Source: Oryzias latipes (taxonomy: Eukaryota > Chordata > Actinopteri > Beloniformes > Adrianichthyidae). Taken from it: a DNA stretch of 64,000 nt. Numbering within the stretch: the stretch's first letter is position 1; each line of letters starts with the position of its first letter. The translations under genes were made by a program, and so were the position numbers. This document shows positions 11,571 through 23,556 of this stretch, piece after piece. Under the pieces are notes generated by a model. It ran no database searches, was not told the DNA's origin, and saw nothing but the letters and a program-made list of their open reading frames with translations. The stretch spans positions 20,766,160 through 20,830,159 of the forward strand of contig NC_019862.2 in assembly GCF_002234675.1 (NCBI RefSeq). Direction: 5' to 3'.

Positions 11571-14500
11571 ATGAAAGTACAGTGTGACAAAAAGCAGAAC
11601 GCGTTCAGCAACAAATAAAAAAGCAATTTTGTTTCCAGCAGTGACATGTCTGGCATTACGAACCGGAAGTGTCTTTGCTGACCAATAGATAAACGTGATT
11701 TTATTCTACGCCCTGACATCACATAACCACTGACAAACCAAAAGTCCAGCAGATGGAAAGTGTTTAACTGTTCTGTTTTGTCGGTCATGGTTCCTCTGAA
11801 CAGAAAACAGATCCACCATAAACAGCTGCCTTCACAGTAATGTTCTGCAGACAGATGTTTGAACCTCAAAAAAAAACAAAAAAACAGGAAGTTTAGCTTT
11901 TATCCTAATAATTAGGTTGAAATAAAATTAAAAAAATAAAAACAGGCATCAATGTGGGCGGGGCATCAGCTAAAGCTTTTCATGCTAAAGCAACAGAATT
12001 AGTTGATGAGCAACAAATGTTTTGTTTTTCCAATGCATTTAGAGGAACTTTTGCTAGTCCTCCACGGACGCTTTAACCCCATCTGGTGTCCATCATACCT
12101 GTTCAAGATGAAAGTGATTCATGAAGGTCACAAAGGTCGGGTAAAGACAGGCGTGTGCTCATTCAGAGGTCACCACTGAGCATTTCAGGGAAAGAATGTT
12201 GGGAGAAAATGTATAAAATCCTCATTATTGCAAATATTTTGAAATAAAAATCTCTAATGGCTGGTTTTAAAGTAGTTTAGAAAGAAACCAAAACAGTTTC
12301 TTTTCTCTAAACTATCACTAGATCCCTTTGAGAGACAAGAAGGAAACAGGATTCTGATGAGCTGAGCTGCAGACGAAGCCTCCTCCGGTCTTCCCGTCTT
12401 TCTCCTCCTCTGTGGAGGAGGTCTTTGACAGTAATCGCTGCTGTCTCTCACAGGCGAGCTGCCTGCTCCCGCCTGACTTTGACTGCTGTTGCTTTGTCCA
12501 CTCATGACTGACCAAAGGACGGACGTGTGAAGGTGTTCCGGGCACATCTGCTCACAGTCTGCCTCCAGATTCCAACCATCCGTCCATCATCGGGGGGGAA
12601 TATTAGCGCCTCTCAAAGGGCAGACAGGGCTCTCAGCATTATACTGGCTCTACTTTATGAAAGGAAGTCAACAGAGTGCCCTCTACAGCAGACGGACAGA
12701 TGGATGACTTTGCTTTTCGTTGACTTGATTCGTTCTTTCAGGATTAGAAAAAAACCTAATGAAGTGGGTCGTGTGAAAAGTGTGAAAGCAAAGCAGCCTG
12801 CAGGAAGTAAAGAGAATATTTATTTTTCAAGCTGTTTTTTTTTTTAAATCTGGCTCACACAGAGTCTCTGCTTTAGTACTTACAATCAGACTGGGTAGGT
12901 AATTTCCCCTAAAAAGCATCCATGCAGTCGTCTCCTGGTGATGAGGAAGGCTGAGGGGCCTGACTTCCAACAGAAGAAGCCACTGGTGTCCTCGGGTTCA
13001 TGTCAACATTTACACCTCTGGCTCTGATCTTATCTCATAGAAGGAGCAGACTCTTCCCACTCAGGACTCCATGAACTGAGCATAGATCCCGCTCAGGTCA
13101 TTTAATCGATTTTTTCATCTTTGGAGTACCTACTGGGTATTCATGTGTTGAGTCATTGTGTCTCTTGTGGTCCCTCCAAATGCAAGGACAGGGTAACAGG
13201 GTACAAATAAAGTACCTTGAGTTTACTTTTAACTTATTGTATGTTTAAGGTATTTACCATGTGTTAAGAAGACACAAAAACTACCTTTGAAGTATTGTGA
13301 AGAGGCACCCAGAGTTTACTTTTGAGTGACTTTATTAGTTTATGTGTGTTTCATGGTACTCATCATCATCATGATGATGGTACTCACCATATGAAAGAAG
13401 ATGGGTATTTACATAGTGCTTATGTGGTGCCTTTATTAGTTGCTTTTTTTGTACTTACTGTTAATGAGAAAGGAGTAATAGGTACAATGAAATTGAATGG
13501 GAAATGTACATGTTGAGTTAAAGTGTGCTTCGTGGTACTTACCTGTTAGGAGAGAGAATACCTTTTGAGTACAATGAAGCTGGACTAAAAGTAAGTCGGC
13601 CCTATTTCTAGTCTATTACATGCTACTTAATAGTCTTTGAACATTCCTCCTGTGTGGTGTACATTACACATTCAGTCTTCTGAGTGAGGCCATCCTTGAA
13701 GCATGGTGGTGGAAGGGGAATAATTAGGGCTTGCTTTCTGAGAAAAACTGAAACAAAGCACCAAAAAAAGCAACAGTCCACCAAGCAGCAAAATTGCATC
13801 AGAGTAAGAAAAGTAAGAAAAAGTAAGAAAAGAAAGCAACAAAAAAATCTTCATTATATATATATATATTCTCCAGCAAGGATTTGAACAGCAGATCAAC
13901 TCTCATTCACATATTTCTATCTCTGTTCTCACATTATTGTAATGATTGAAAATACATTTACAGAAATGTTGTTTTCTGGACATGATGACCTAATTGTGGG
14001 CCCTAAAAATGAGCTGGAGGCCCCAAAAGTAATTTTTCATAAGTGACTCAACTGCTCTATCTAGTGGACATTTGATGCCACTGCTCCTGAAAATTATAAC
14101 CAAATTCAAGAGTTTAAAAAAACTTAACTTGAAGATTTTGGGGCTGGAGGATGAAGTTTCAGAGATGTTCATGGGAGAAAACCGCCGTTTTTGTCAGGTC
14201 TGTTTCTTCTGGTCACGTTTCAGGTTTGCTCCACACCTGCAGATGTTAAAACAGGGTTGATATTTACATGTTCGAGGTTTTATAGATTTTTCTTTGTCTT
14301 TCTTGTTTTAAAACTTTCCCAAGAATCTAATCTCTTTTAATGGTTAATTCCTAAAAAGTCCCCTCAAGTTTGATCGATTAGTTTTCCTGGCAGAAATCTG
14401 CCAGGAATGAGGCAACCGTTTGTGTTCGGTTTACAATTATCAGGGAAAAATGGAGGAATGCCAGTAAAATGTTATTATGCAGCTGTGATGTTCACTACAA

Positions 14501-15227
14501 CTACCCAACTGAGACAAACTCATGTAAAAGGGAAAAAAAAGCTTTTCCGCTTTTTATTTCTTTGTGGGAGTAAATCACAGAATTATTTTTAATAGTATTG
14601 GTTGAGCAGGCAGTTAGAGAGTTAAAACAGTAAAATTCAATAGAACAAACATACAAACTCTTTCTAATAGGAAGATGTGCAAACGATTTAATTTACCAAA
14701 TAATCATTGTGCTCTGAATTTAAGTTGAAAGTTAGTTTTTATCATTAGAAGTTTGTTGCTTTAGTTTGAATGTGTCCTTGATATTTTTTACAGCAATTTA
14801 TTTTATTTTGTTTTTTACTTCATTTGATAACATTGTTTTTTACCTCACCTTTTGTCTGTAATGATACACAGTGACATTTTTTATGAGAACAGATCTCCAG
14901 CTGCTCTGGAGAATTCAGAGCTTTTAATTCCAGCGAAGACACTAAAAGTCTTGTTTCATCAGCTCTCCTCTTATATAATTGATTTCATCCCAGTTTCAAT
15001 TTTTTTTATTGTTATCTGAAATACATGTGCCAAATAAAACATAGACGAAACGTTTTTGAAATAAGTATTTGTTCATTTCTCTTAATGTATATTTTATCCT
15101 GCTTGAAAAACGGGGCTTAGGTTTTACGTGTATTCTTATTTTCGTTTAGTATTTTTCCAATAAAACCCCCAGCTGTGATTTTAGCTTTAACCACTAGAGG
15201 GCAGCCAAGATTCTTTTATGTTTTTTC
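11571..15227. other. No gene recognised; degenerate repeats
   Basis: No supported exon. Positions 13130-13580 contain loosely repeated phrases (variants of TTTCATGGTACTCA, GTATTTAC, AGTTTACTTTT) that look like a decayed tandem repeat of roughly 100-200 bp; the period is uncertain. A short TA run lies at 13854-13870. Confidence 0.4.
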
Positions 15228-15421
15228 CCCTTTTGCTATCCTAGGCACTTTACTATTGGGAGTTAGGTCATCTAGACCCACTAGACAGTCCGCTGAACCT
15301 TTTCTCTTCAATTATTTGTGATCTTCACTGGTGTCCATGGATTACATGAAATCTTTCCACCTTTATCATGGTAAGGAGAACACGTCAATGGTCAACTTGA
15401 CCCCATAGGAAAGCACAAGGG
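15228..15421 (+). mobile_element. MITE family A (CCCTTGTGCTATC ends), copy A1
   Basis: Diverged copy whose left end is CCCTTTTGCTATCCTAGG and whose right end reverse-complements to CCCTTGTGCTTTCC. The interior has AGTTAGGTCATCTAGACCCA, the TGATCTTCACTGGTGTCCAT block and ACATGAAATCTTTCCACC, shared by all copies in the window. Confidence 0.85.
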
Positions 15422-16128
15422 TTACTTCGGTTCATCAGAATCATCATGTTTGACTTATTTTGTGTTATTATGCTTTTAACATCTGGTTTGGATTTTGTAG
15501 GTAAAATAATTAATGTTTCTATTGCGGTGCTTCAGTTCAAAACAGAAATTGAAGTGTTTCTGAAAAGAAAACAACACTGATATTAGACAAATCTATAAAT
15601 CTTTATTCCACTTAAATGGAGTAAATTATCTTGATTCCTTGTAAATGTTTACTAGTAGAGTTACTTTTGTTGTTTTGTAATAAAATCTGAATTCTAATAT
15701 TTATCACTGAACCTCAAAGATTCAATTAGTTTAAAGCTTGGCTAAAATCCATTTTTATTCAAAACTCCATTTTGTTTTGAAAGAAGAAATTATAACTACC
15801 TTTTTTTAAAAAGCTATCAAATACAAAAAAGTGTCTCCTTTCTAGAAATGTGAAACTTCGATTTATCTCGATGAAGTATCTTGGAACTTGATATTTGATG
15901 CGTGAAACTCTACGATCAAAGGAGGTGTTTTTCTGTCTCTAATGAGATTTTGTCCGATTTTAAGTAAGGATTTTTTTCTAATTTTTTATCAAATTTATAC
16001 AAAAATGTAAATAAGAAGTGTGCTTTGTGTTTTGCTGATGTGGATTTCTTATTGTCCACGTTGAGATTCTGGAAAACTGGAATACAACAGATACCAGTTG
16101 CAATTTGAAAGGTTTTTTTTCTTTGTAA
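15422..16128. other. No gene recognised
   Basis: AT-rich spacer between two MITE copies. Confidence 0.4.
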
Positions 16129-16323
16129 CTGTTGTGCTATCCTAGGCACTTTAACGTTGGGAGTTGGGTCATCTAGACCCACTAGACAGTGCTCTGAACC
16201 TTTTTTCTTTAATGATTTGTGATCTTCACTGGTGTCCATGGATTACATGAAATCTTTCCACCTTTGTCATGGCAGGAATAACATGACAAAGTTAGGGTGG
16301 GGTCATCTAAAATAGCACAAGGG
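16129..16323 (+). mobile_element. MITE family A, copy A2
   Basis: About 195 bp. Left end CTGTTGTGCTATCCTAGGC, right end reverse-complements to CCCTTGTGCTATTTTAGATG. Right flank is TTAA, left flank is GTAA. The long frame reading the other way through it is transposon sequence, not a gene. Confidence 0.9.
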
Positions 16324-17260
16324 TTAAATAATCGTAAAGTCAAAACTGTTCTAACACAGCTGGATTATTTTATTCATTCTTAGGGTAGCAGTGTCTCAGG
16401 TGCTTGAGCTTGTTGGCGGTTAAATCCCCGCTCCGCCCGGCCAATTGTCGCCATGTCCCTGGGCAAGACCTCACCTTCCCCGCCCCCAGCATCAACATCA
16501 ACAGGACCGTCATCTGTCCTTTTAATTGTCTCTGGACAAAACCATCTAGTCCAGACCAACGTGAACACAACAACTCCTGCTGTTCTAAGCAGCAACTAAG
16601 AGATGAGCGGCACTGGAGCCAATCTGCTGGTATTTTAAAAGAATAATCCAAACACAAGGAACCAGATGTTCTGGAGCGTCTCCTCGTTCTCTCAGCAGGG
16701 ATGCTCTGATGTGTGCAGGCTGGGACATTCCTGCATCTGGAGGAGTCTGCAGTGCAGCTCATCCGCCCTCAACATCTGTCAGAGAAAACAGCAGCAGCCG
16801 GAGGAGGATCCCTGCAGCCGCGTAGGGTTAGACGGCTGCTGGATCCCACCGCACCGCCTGCGTTTGGCCGCGAGGCGCAGCTGCAGCAACACAACTCATT
16901 CACAGCGATACAACAGATGACCGGTGTGATCATCAAAAGGTATTCTTTTGTTTTAAACAAATGTTTTTGTGGAGTTCAGCTCCATAAATAGACTTAAATG
17001 TTTCAGCATTGTTATAATAAAAGGGAAGAAGTGATATGAACTTTTTCAGAAGTTGTAAAACAATTTGTGTTCAGTATTTCACTGTGATGAAAATTAACAA
17101 ATTCCTGAAAAGACAAGGACTTCCTCTAAGGAAAAATGTTTTTCAAAACTGAACCTTGGTGACACAAACTGGTCCGATATGTCCAACCCTTTAGTGAATT
17201 TTATTTCATTTTTTCAAAAAGAGAGAAGGTCAAACAAGAGCAGCTTCAGTGCAAGAATGT
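16324..17260. other. No gene recognised; eef1d downstream flank
   Basis: The stretch at 16390-16920 is GC-richer, with overlapping open frames on both strands but no family motif or consistent splice structure. I see no supported gene. Confidence 0.4.
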
Positions 17261-17266
17261 TTTATT
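17261..17266 (-). terminator. eef1d polyadenylation signal AATAAA
   Basis: Reading on the minus strand, AATAAA occurs 47 bp after the eef1d stop codon. It is the first canonical signal downstream. Confidence 0.7.
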
Positions 17267-17312
17267 AAACCGTCAACACATTCAGCAGAGGAACGAGACG
17301 GACGTCCACAGA

Positions 17313-20300
17313 TCAGATCTTGTTGAAAGCTGCTACATCAACACTCTGAACCTGAAACACAGCAGAAAAAAAACACATTTGTTTATGGTGGCTCTATTTT
17401 TCACCTTCTAAACTGTTTTTCACTCCACTCAATGTTCTTGAAGCCTTTTTCTTTTGATGATGAAGGACATAAAAGAAAATTAAGCTTAAAGTTGCATTTC
17501 AGAGTTTTCTTTTTTCAAATTGTGAGCTTACAAAGTCTTCAAACTTGGTGATCTCTTCTTCCAGCAGGTCAGTTCCCACTTTGTCGTCCTCCACCACGCA
17601 CGAGATCTGCAGCTTCTTGATACCGTAACCCACAGGAACCAGTTTGGACGCTCCCCATAACAGGCCGTCGGCCTGAACCGAGCGCACGCACTCCTCCAGC
17701 TTGGCCATGTCCGTTTCATCGTCCCACTGCAGGAAGCAGAAGAGCTCAAATGAAAGGGAGGACACGGAGTCCACTGAAGCTTCATTCAAAGAGTCTTCTA
17801 CTCACAGGTTTAACATCCAGTAAGATTGAGGACTTTGCGATGAGAGCAGGCTTCTTGGCTTTCTTCTCTGCGTACTCTTTCAGTCTCTGTTCTTTGAGTT
17901 TATCCGCCTCTTCGTCCTCATCACTACCAAACAGGTCTATGTCGTCGTCGTCCTCGTCGTCCTCTTTAACAGGACAGCTGTTCTTCTGCTGCACAGCAGA
18001 GCCCTGCAGGAAGTGGGATTACACATTAGCTAAAAATTACTTTTTTGTTTTTGAACGACAAAGCAGCGGAAGCCGACCTGCTAAAACCAACTTACATTTG
18101 TGCAGGTCCGCAACGGCGCCGCAGTCACGGATGCAGGAGGTTTTTCCAGAACGGCAACTCGACACTCCAGCCTGGAGAGCGCCGCCCGCAGGTCATCCAC
18201 CACTGAGGGGACAGGAGCAGAGTCAGAGCAGACACAGGTACAGACAGCAATAGGATCATCATAATACAGGAGATGTAGGACCATCAGTATGTAATGCATG
18301 TGATGCATTTGTGCTGCCCGTCTTGCATGTTTTGACCAGCAGGGGGCTCTGCAGTTAAACCTCTTTCAGATCCACAACGGAGTAAATGTGTGAAAAGGTT
18401 ACAAAACATCTTCAGAAAGAGCAGAAACCCTCACTGATGCATTTCTGATAGAAAGGAGGACATTCAGTCCTTTTATTCCTGAAGCAGAAGCTTTGTTCAC
18501 AGAACAAAGAACATCTCTGCAGACGTGAAGACGAAAACACTGGTGGATCTGTGACTATTTATGCACCGCTTAACCAGGCGGATTAACTTCCTTAAAAACC
18601 TGAGGTGTAATTATGTTCAGGCATCAGGAGACCGAGGCACCATTTCTTAAGTATGTCTATGAAGACTCTCATTCATCCAGGTAGATTCCATCATAGTAGT
18701 AGGTTTAAAGGTCGTCATTTGACTGTCCAGATGACAACCTTTAAAGCTACTACTATGACACCATTTTTAAGTTCTACTTACACAAACAGTCCCTTAAAAG
18801 CTGCTAATTCCACCTTAAACTGACAGGTTTTGCTTTTGCTTTTCTGGGTGAAGCTAATAATAAGCCCACCTTTGTGTAAACTGCGGTTCTCCAGCTCCAG
18901 GCTCTTGATGCGAGAAATGAGTTCTCCTTGATCGGCTGGGTTGTTGCTGGCGGCGTTCTGCACAGATTGAGACGGTGAAGAGTTTTATGTGGACACGTGA
19001 AGCGGATGAACCCAACGAAACACTGAGGCAGACAGAGGAGGATCACAGCAGAGCAGCTTTAGCGGAGCACGGACCCCAACAGAACATTAAAGACACCAGA
19101 GCTCTTTGACAAAAACAACCAGAGGGGAGAGCTTCCTGTTAGTGACACGCCATGTCTGCAGGCACTTACAAGCAGGGACTGATGGTTCAAGGAGGACTGG
19201 GCTGACCCTCTGCTACACAGTGTAGTCTTCAGCTAGCAGCAGGAGGAGATTTAAGGTATGAAAAAGGAAAGAAATCAGGGGCAAATGGAAAAAAACACAA
19301 AGAATCACAAAATTGGATGAACATGCAAATGATAAATATATAGAAATGAAATTGAATAAACAGAACTTTAAAAAACAAAAGGAAGGTGGATAGCATTTAA
19401 CATGTTCCAAGCATGGACAGATATAAGCTGGAACATCTAAACCAGGACAGAAGATGAAAAGAAGAGGAGCAGTAAAAGCAAGATACCTTCCACCACCTCC
19501 AAGTCTCAGTTAAGACGTCTATACCAAACACAACTGAAGAGAAGCAGGTACACCGCTGAGAGACAAAGATACCACACTGTGGCATTCAATCAGAGATGAA
19601 CTATAAAGCTCTGATTCAAGTCAGGAAACCGATCATCCTTTGCAATGTTTCTAAAGCATAAACCTATATGCACACCACCCTGGGCAACACATGTTCAAGT
19701 AGCCACTTCCACTGAAAAGTCTAAGCAGGTATCCATAAATCCACGTTTCGCACTTGTGGGTTTAAAACTGGCGTTCAAGCATAGCTGTGCACATCATTAC
19801 AACCGTTTGAGCTCCAAGTACAAAACGCTTGGTCATTGAACACACATTACCAGCTAAACCAGGTCGAACTTCAGCCACGTACACACTGGAACGCACTTCA
19901 AGTGCCTTCTTGAACCTTGGTGTTCACACTAGAGAAGCAGGAAGGACCTGCTTCTTCATTTTCTACTTTTTACTGACACATGTTCGCCACTTACAGTTAT
20001 TGGCATATCTCCCAAATTGTGCACGAAACAGAAAAAGATCTGTTTATTGCTAGTGTCCTTGCAATGGTGGATATGGGTGACCATCATGTCAGAAGAGTGG
20101 CGCCGGTTTATCTCGATTTGAAAAACAGGCAGGCGTCGTCAGCCTTCTACATGAACTGTCCAAGTCTCCCCTCGAGACAGCTCTAAGCTCTAAAGACGAA
20201 CAGAGCGTGTGCACAAAGCTTACCCCCGCTAAAGATTTCTGGATGTTTTCTCTGGCCCGAGCAATGTCTTGGAGAATGGCGTTTGCACCGACATCCTGGA

Positions 20301-20659
20301 AAACACAAACAGTAGCGAACATTAATATGTCTTCTATGTTGTCTGAAATGAGAGGAAGCTGCAGTTTTAAGGGTTTCCTAAAATGAATCCATTGATAAAA
20401 TAATGATAGATATGCTAAATTTCTTTAAATGAACGTCTTTACTGTCGTTACTAAAAGAACGAAAAGCCAACAGCTTCAGATCTGTCATCCAATTCATATA
20501 AGTACAGTGAAGGTGGAAAACATTAACAAGGAGTGCAGTAACCTGCGTCGTCTGTGCAGCACCACCGTTCTTTTGCTCATAGAAGCGTCTCTCTGCCTCA
20601 TCATAGCGAGGTTTGTCAAACCAGATCTTCTCCTTGGCCAGAAAGTCTACTGAAGTCAT
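17313..20659 (-). CDS. eef1d: Elongation factor 1-delta, canonical (short) isoform, 271 aa
   Basis: eEF1Bdelta, a guanine-nucleotide exchange subunit that reloads eEF1A with GTP during elongation. Coding exons, 5' to 3': 20659-20543, 20295-20224, 18957-18870, 18202-18096, 18003-17806, 17726-17532, 17351-17313; all have AG/GT borders and compatible phases, giving 271 residues (human about 281). The N-terminus has [19 protein letters not shown], then [15 protein letters not shown] leucine-zipper coiled coil runs from about residue 72 to 110. The acidic segment [18 protein letters not shown], which includes the DLFGSD casein-kinase-type site, precedes the C-terminal GEF domain: [46 protein letters not shown], ending AAFNKI. 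A longer form starts in the exon at 22298-21043. Identification is secure. Confidence 0.97.
18691..18758. repeat. Hairpin-forming inverted repeat in eef1d intron
   Basis: Arms of 31 bp (18691-18721 and 18728-18758) match in 28 positions around a 6-nt loop. It lies between coding exons 18870-18957 and 18096-18202. The preceding CTCATTCATCCAGGTAGATT resembles a dispersed fish repeat, so it is probably a transposon remnant. Confidence 0.85.
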
Positions 20660-21042
20660 TTTTCTGGAGGACAGAGCAAAGACAAATGAATCATGGAAAT
20701 CAAGAAAAAACAACTCCGCTACACTAAATATTATTCTTAAAAGCCACAAATGGGAATATTCTGCACTGATGATTATTTTTCTTTAAAATATGTTCACTAC
20801 ACAATCTGCCAAAATATATGGTTTAAGGAAACTGGAAAAACAATGATGTGGAAAAAGCAGCAATTAAGGAACATCAAAGAAACCCCAAAAGATGAATAAA
20901 TGAAACAAAAAAAGAGAGACACACAATGTAAATGAAAAAAAAAAAAAAAAGAGTATTCAACAAATGGGAACGTGTGATGAGAACGGAAAAGACACATGAA
21001 CTAAAACATCTGCTGCAGTTCCCTCTCCATGTTCGCTCATAC

Positions 21043-22298
21043 TTGTCCCTTCGTGAGCCCTTGGAGGCAACTTTTGCTCCTGCTCGTCGATTCTTCTTCA
21101 CTGCACAGCCTTTAGCTGCATTGGTGCCATGGAAACGACTCTCTGCAGCATCCCACCGCCACTTGTCCAGCCACACTCGCTCGCTGTCTGGATGGAGGAA
21201 GAATATTCCTGGTGTTTCTTCTTTCTCCTGAGCCTCAGCTGGTTCCTCCTCCTCCTGGATTGGGTGAAGAGCGTGGAAAACCTCAGCTTTACCAAGGAGG
21301 ACCAATGGTTTGTCCTCCACCAGCTCCTCATCCTCCTCTTCTTCCTCTTCCACAAGACTCTGAGGATGGTCGTTGCATCTGGAAGTGGAGGTGCAGCTGG
21401 GCCTCTTGGAGGAGTTGTTACCGTACATGTTTTGGTAGAAGGTGGCCTCAGCACGGTCATACAGTGGTTTGTCAAGCCACACCCCTTTTACCAGCTCAAG
21501 AGGGATGCGGGGAAGCCCGTTAATGGACTGTCGAGCCACTGGGGTGGCAGCCGCCTGCTGGATGACGGGGGTGGCCGGAGTCTGAGCTTGAGATTGATAC
21601 CCTTCATCGGGCGTTCTTGATGCAGCGGGGCAGTTAGGGGAGGAGGGGAGGACTAAAGAGTTAGGAACTGCTGGCAGGGCAGAACCTTCAACAAAGCAGC
21701 GTTCCGCTTGGTCGAAAGACGTCTTGTTGACCACAACTGCCTGTTTGACATGGTGGCAAGCCAATCGATCGCCATGGTGACAGGCCGGTCCTAAGGAAAC
21801 TGGCACCACAGCAGGCGCATTGTTTGAGCGTTTTCCTGAGGATGGAGGTGAGGGTTTAGACTGGGGGGTCTTGGGAAAGGAGGCAGTCAGCCAGTTCTGG
21901 TACAGGCTCTCTGCGCGCTCGTAGATGCTGCGCTCAAACCACACATTAGCACATTCCGACTGCAAGCCGTTCAACACATCTTGCTGGTTAAAGGCCTGGC
22001 TGGTTTGTTTTTCCGGTTTTTCTTCTTTTTTCACCTTTTCGACTTTCCCTTCTGGGCATTTGTCGGGATTAGACGAGCGTTTCCTGCGGCGGCGTGATTT
22101 CCCACAGCGTTTCAAATCTCCATTCAAGCTGCCGCTCTCTGGAGATGATGACGCAGTCTCCCCGTTTCTCTGGCCCGATTCTGCCTTTTTACTACCTCCC
22201 AGAGCCGCTTGTGTGGACTGGTCCACTGGACAACGACTGGGAGGGGAATCTTGCTCCACTTTATCCTCTACAGAGCTCTGGGAGATCTTCTTTGACAT
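21043..22298 (-). CDS. eef1d: Long-isoform exon of eef1d (eEF1BdeltaL N-terminus, 418 codons + 2 nt)
   Basis: A single large exon starting ATG at 22298 and leaving by the donor GTATGAG after codon 418 plus 2 nt. The acceptor at 20663 then adds A AAA before the short-form ATG, so both forms share one frame and the joined protein is 691 residues. The region has a basic cluster KSRRRRKR near 68-74 (candidate nuclear localisation signal), acidic runs near 317-329 and 349-361, and four copies of a W-F/L-x-K-x2-Y/F-x2-A-E motif near 119, 188, 273 and 375. The same motif begins the short form. In mammals the corresponding long form is nuclear and acts in heat-shock transcription; the same role here is inference. 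Two CHH triplets lie near residues 173 and 181. Confidence 0.92.
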
Positions 22299-22719
22299 CT
22301 TTGAGCAGTTGCAGGAGAAAGAATAACAAGTAGAGACTCTTGGATTAGTTAAGAGAAAAGCGAAAAAAGTCGAGACAAAAAGTGATTTCTTTTTTATGCC
22401 TTTTTACAAAATACCTTTTTTTTTAACTTTATTACAAAGTCGTACCCAAAACTACAGTTGAAAGCAAACACAGAAGTCCTCCGATGCATGCAGAAAGACG
22501 GAAAACGTCCATGCAAACTACTCAAATTATTAAGATAGCTGACTTTTCTGAGCTGCTAAAACAGAGACCTTAAACTGTGTTTACAGTCAACAAATTTAAA
22601 AACAAAAGAATTAACATCACAGCATGCAAAGAATGAAGAGGTTCATGCTAAATAAGTTCCTAAAGACCAGGGAGTGTTATTTATTTAATAAAATAACACA
22701 TTCACGTGCATCGAAAGCT

Positions 22720-23326
22720 AGGGTTTATTCAGACCAGAGTTAGTCTCCCCTGATAATCCAGAACAAATTTTCAGTTTGAATACAACTAAACGTATTCTGG
22801 TCCGGGACCTGTCTGGTCCATCTTTCGAAGTGGTCTCGGTTTGTTTCCAATTGGACTAAGCTTGAGTTCGCTTTAGGATTCCTTAGTCGGAATACAATCC
22901 TTCCTCGGAGGGAAGTATTAACAACTGGACCAAAACGGCCACCATAGCGGTTGGTCACGTGATGTAAACAGTGTAGGAATGTAGCAACTGATGAGTCGCA
23001 GACAAATGTAAAGCAATTATTGCCATTTTATCAAAGAAGAAAAAATGATCTAACTGCTTTCACACATGGCGCGTCTCCTTCCCAGTAACCGCCTTGCAGC
23101 ATGCCTCCGCCGTCCCAAAGTAAAGTTCAAAACTGGTCATCGACATGTAAAGTTTTAATAGGATAACAGTCCAGATAAGGATTGTTTGTTCTCTTGTTGT
23201 TATTGGCCCACCCTTGTAGCTCCAAGGCAATGACTGACGAGATCTGTAGTCACATGGTTTTGTTTTTATGGACCAAGCTTTGGTCCATAAAAAATAGGCC
23301 GCTTGATGCCAGTCTGAATACACCCT
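22720..23326. mobile_element. MITE family E (GGGTNTATTCAGAC ends)
   Basis: Left end AGGGTTTATTCAGACCAGAG; the right end reverse-complements to AGGGTGTATTCAGACTGGC. The inverted ends enclose about 600 bp without a transposase. It lies upstream of the long eef1d exon, inside the 5' intron. The target duplication is unclear (possibly TA), so the superfamily is not assigned. Confidence 0.75.
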
Positions 23327-23556
23327 TATTAATTAGTGCCACCTACATTCAAAAGACATTTCTAATTTAAAAAAAATCAGAATGTAAGCTTTTTAACTCA
23401 CCTTACTCAGTAAAGATGTTGAACTGAACTTAGTATCAAAGCCAAAGCTCAACACGTTCTTTTCATCCAGTTTTCAGAGAGCCATTGAAAAAGACATTAG
23501 ATATAAATAATCTAAGATGTCAACATTTTCAAAGACTGTGTAAGTGTCATCTTTAA

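Noticed and set aside
15916-16239. 107-codon minus-strand frame, with a similar one at 59186-59527
   Set aside because: Their shared start is the family-A MITE body; the similarity between them is transposon identity, not a gene family.
19168-19207. Possible extra small eef1d exon with a GTAAGT donor
   Set aside because: Joining it between 20224 and 18957 creates an immediate stop at the next junction, whereas skipping it gives a perfect frame.
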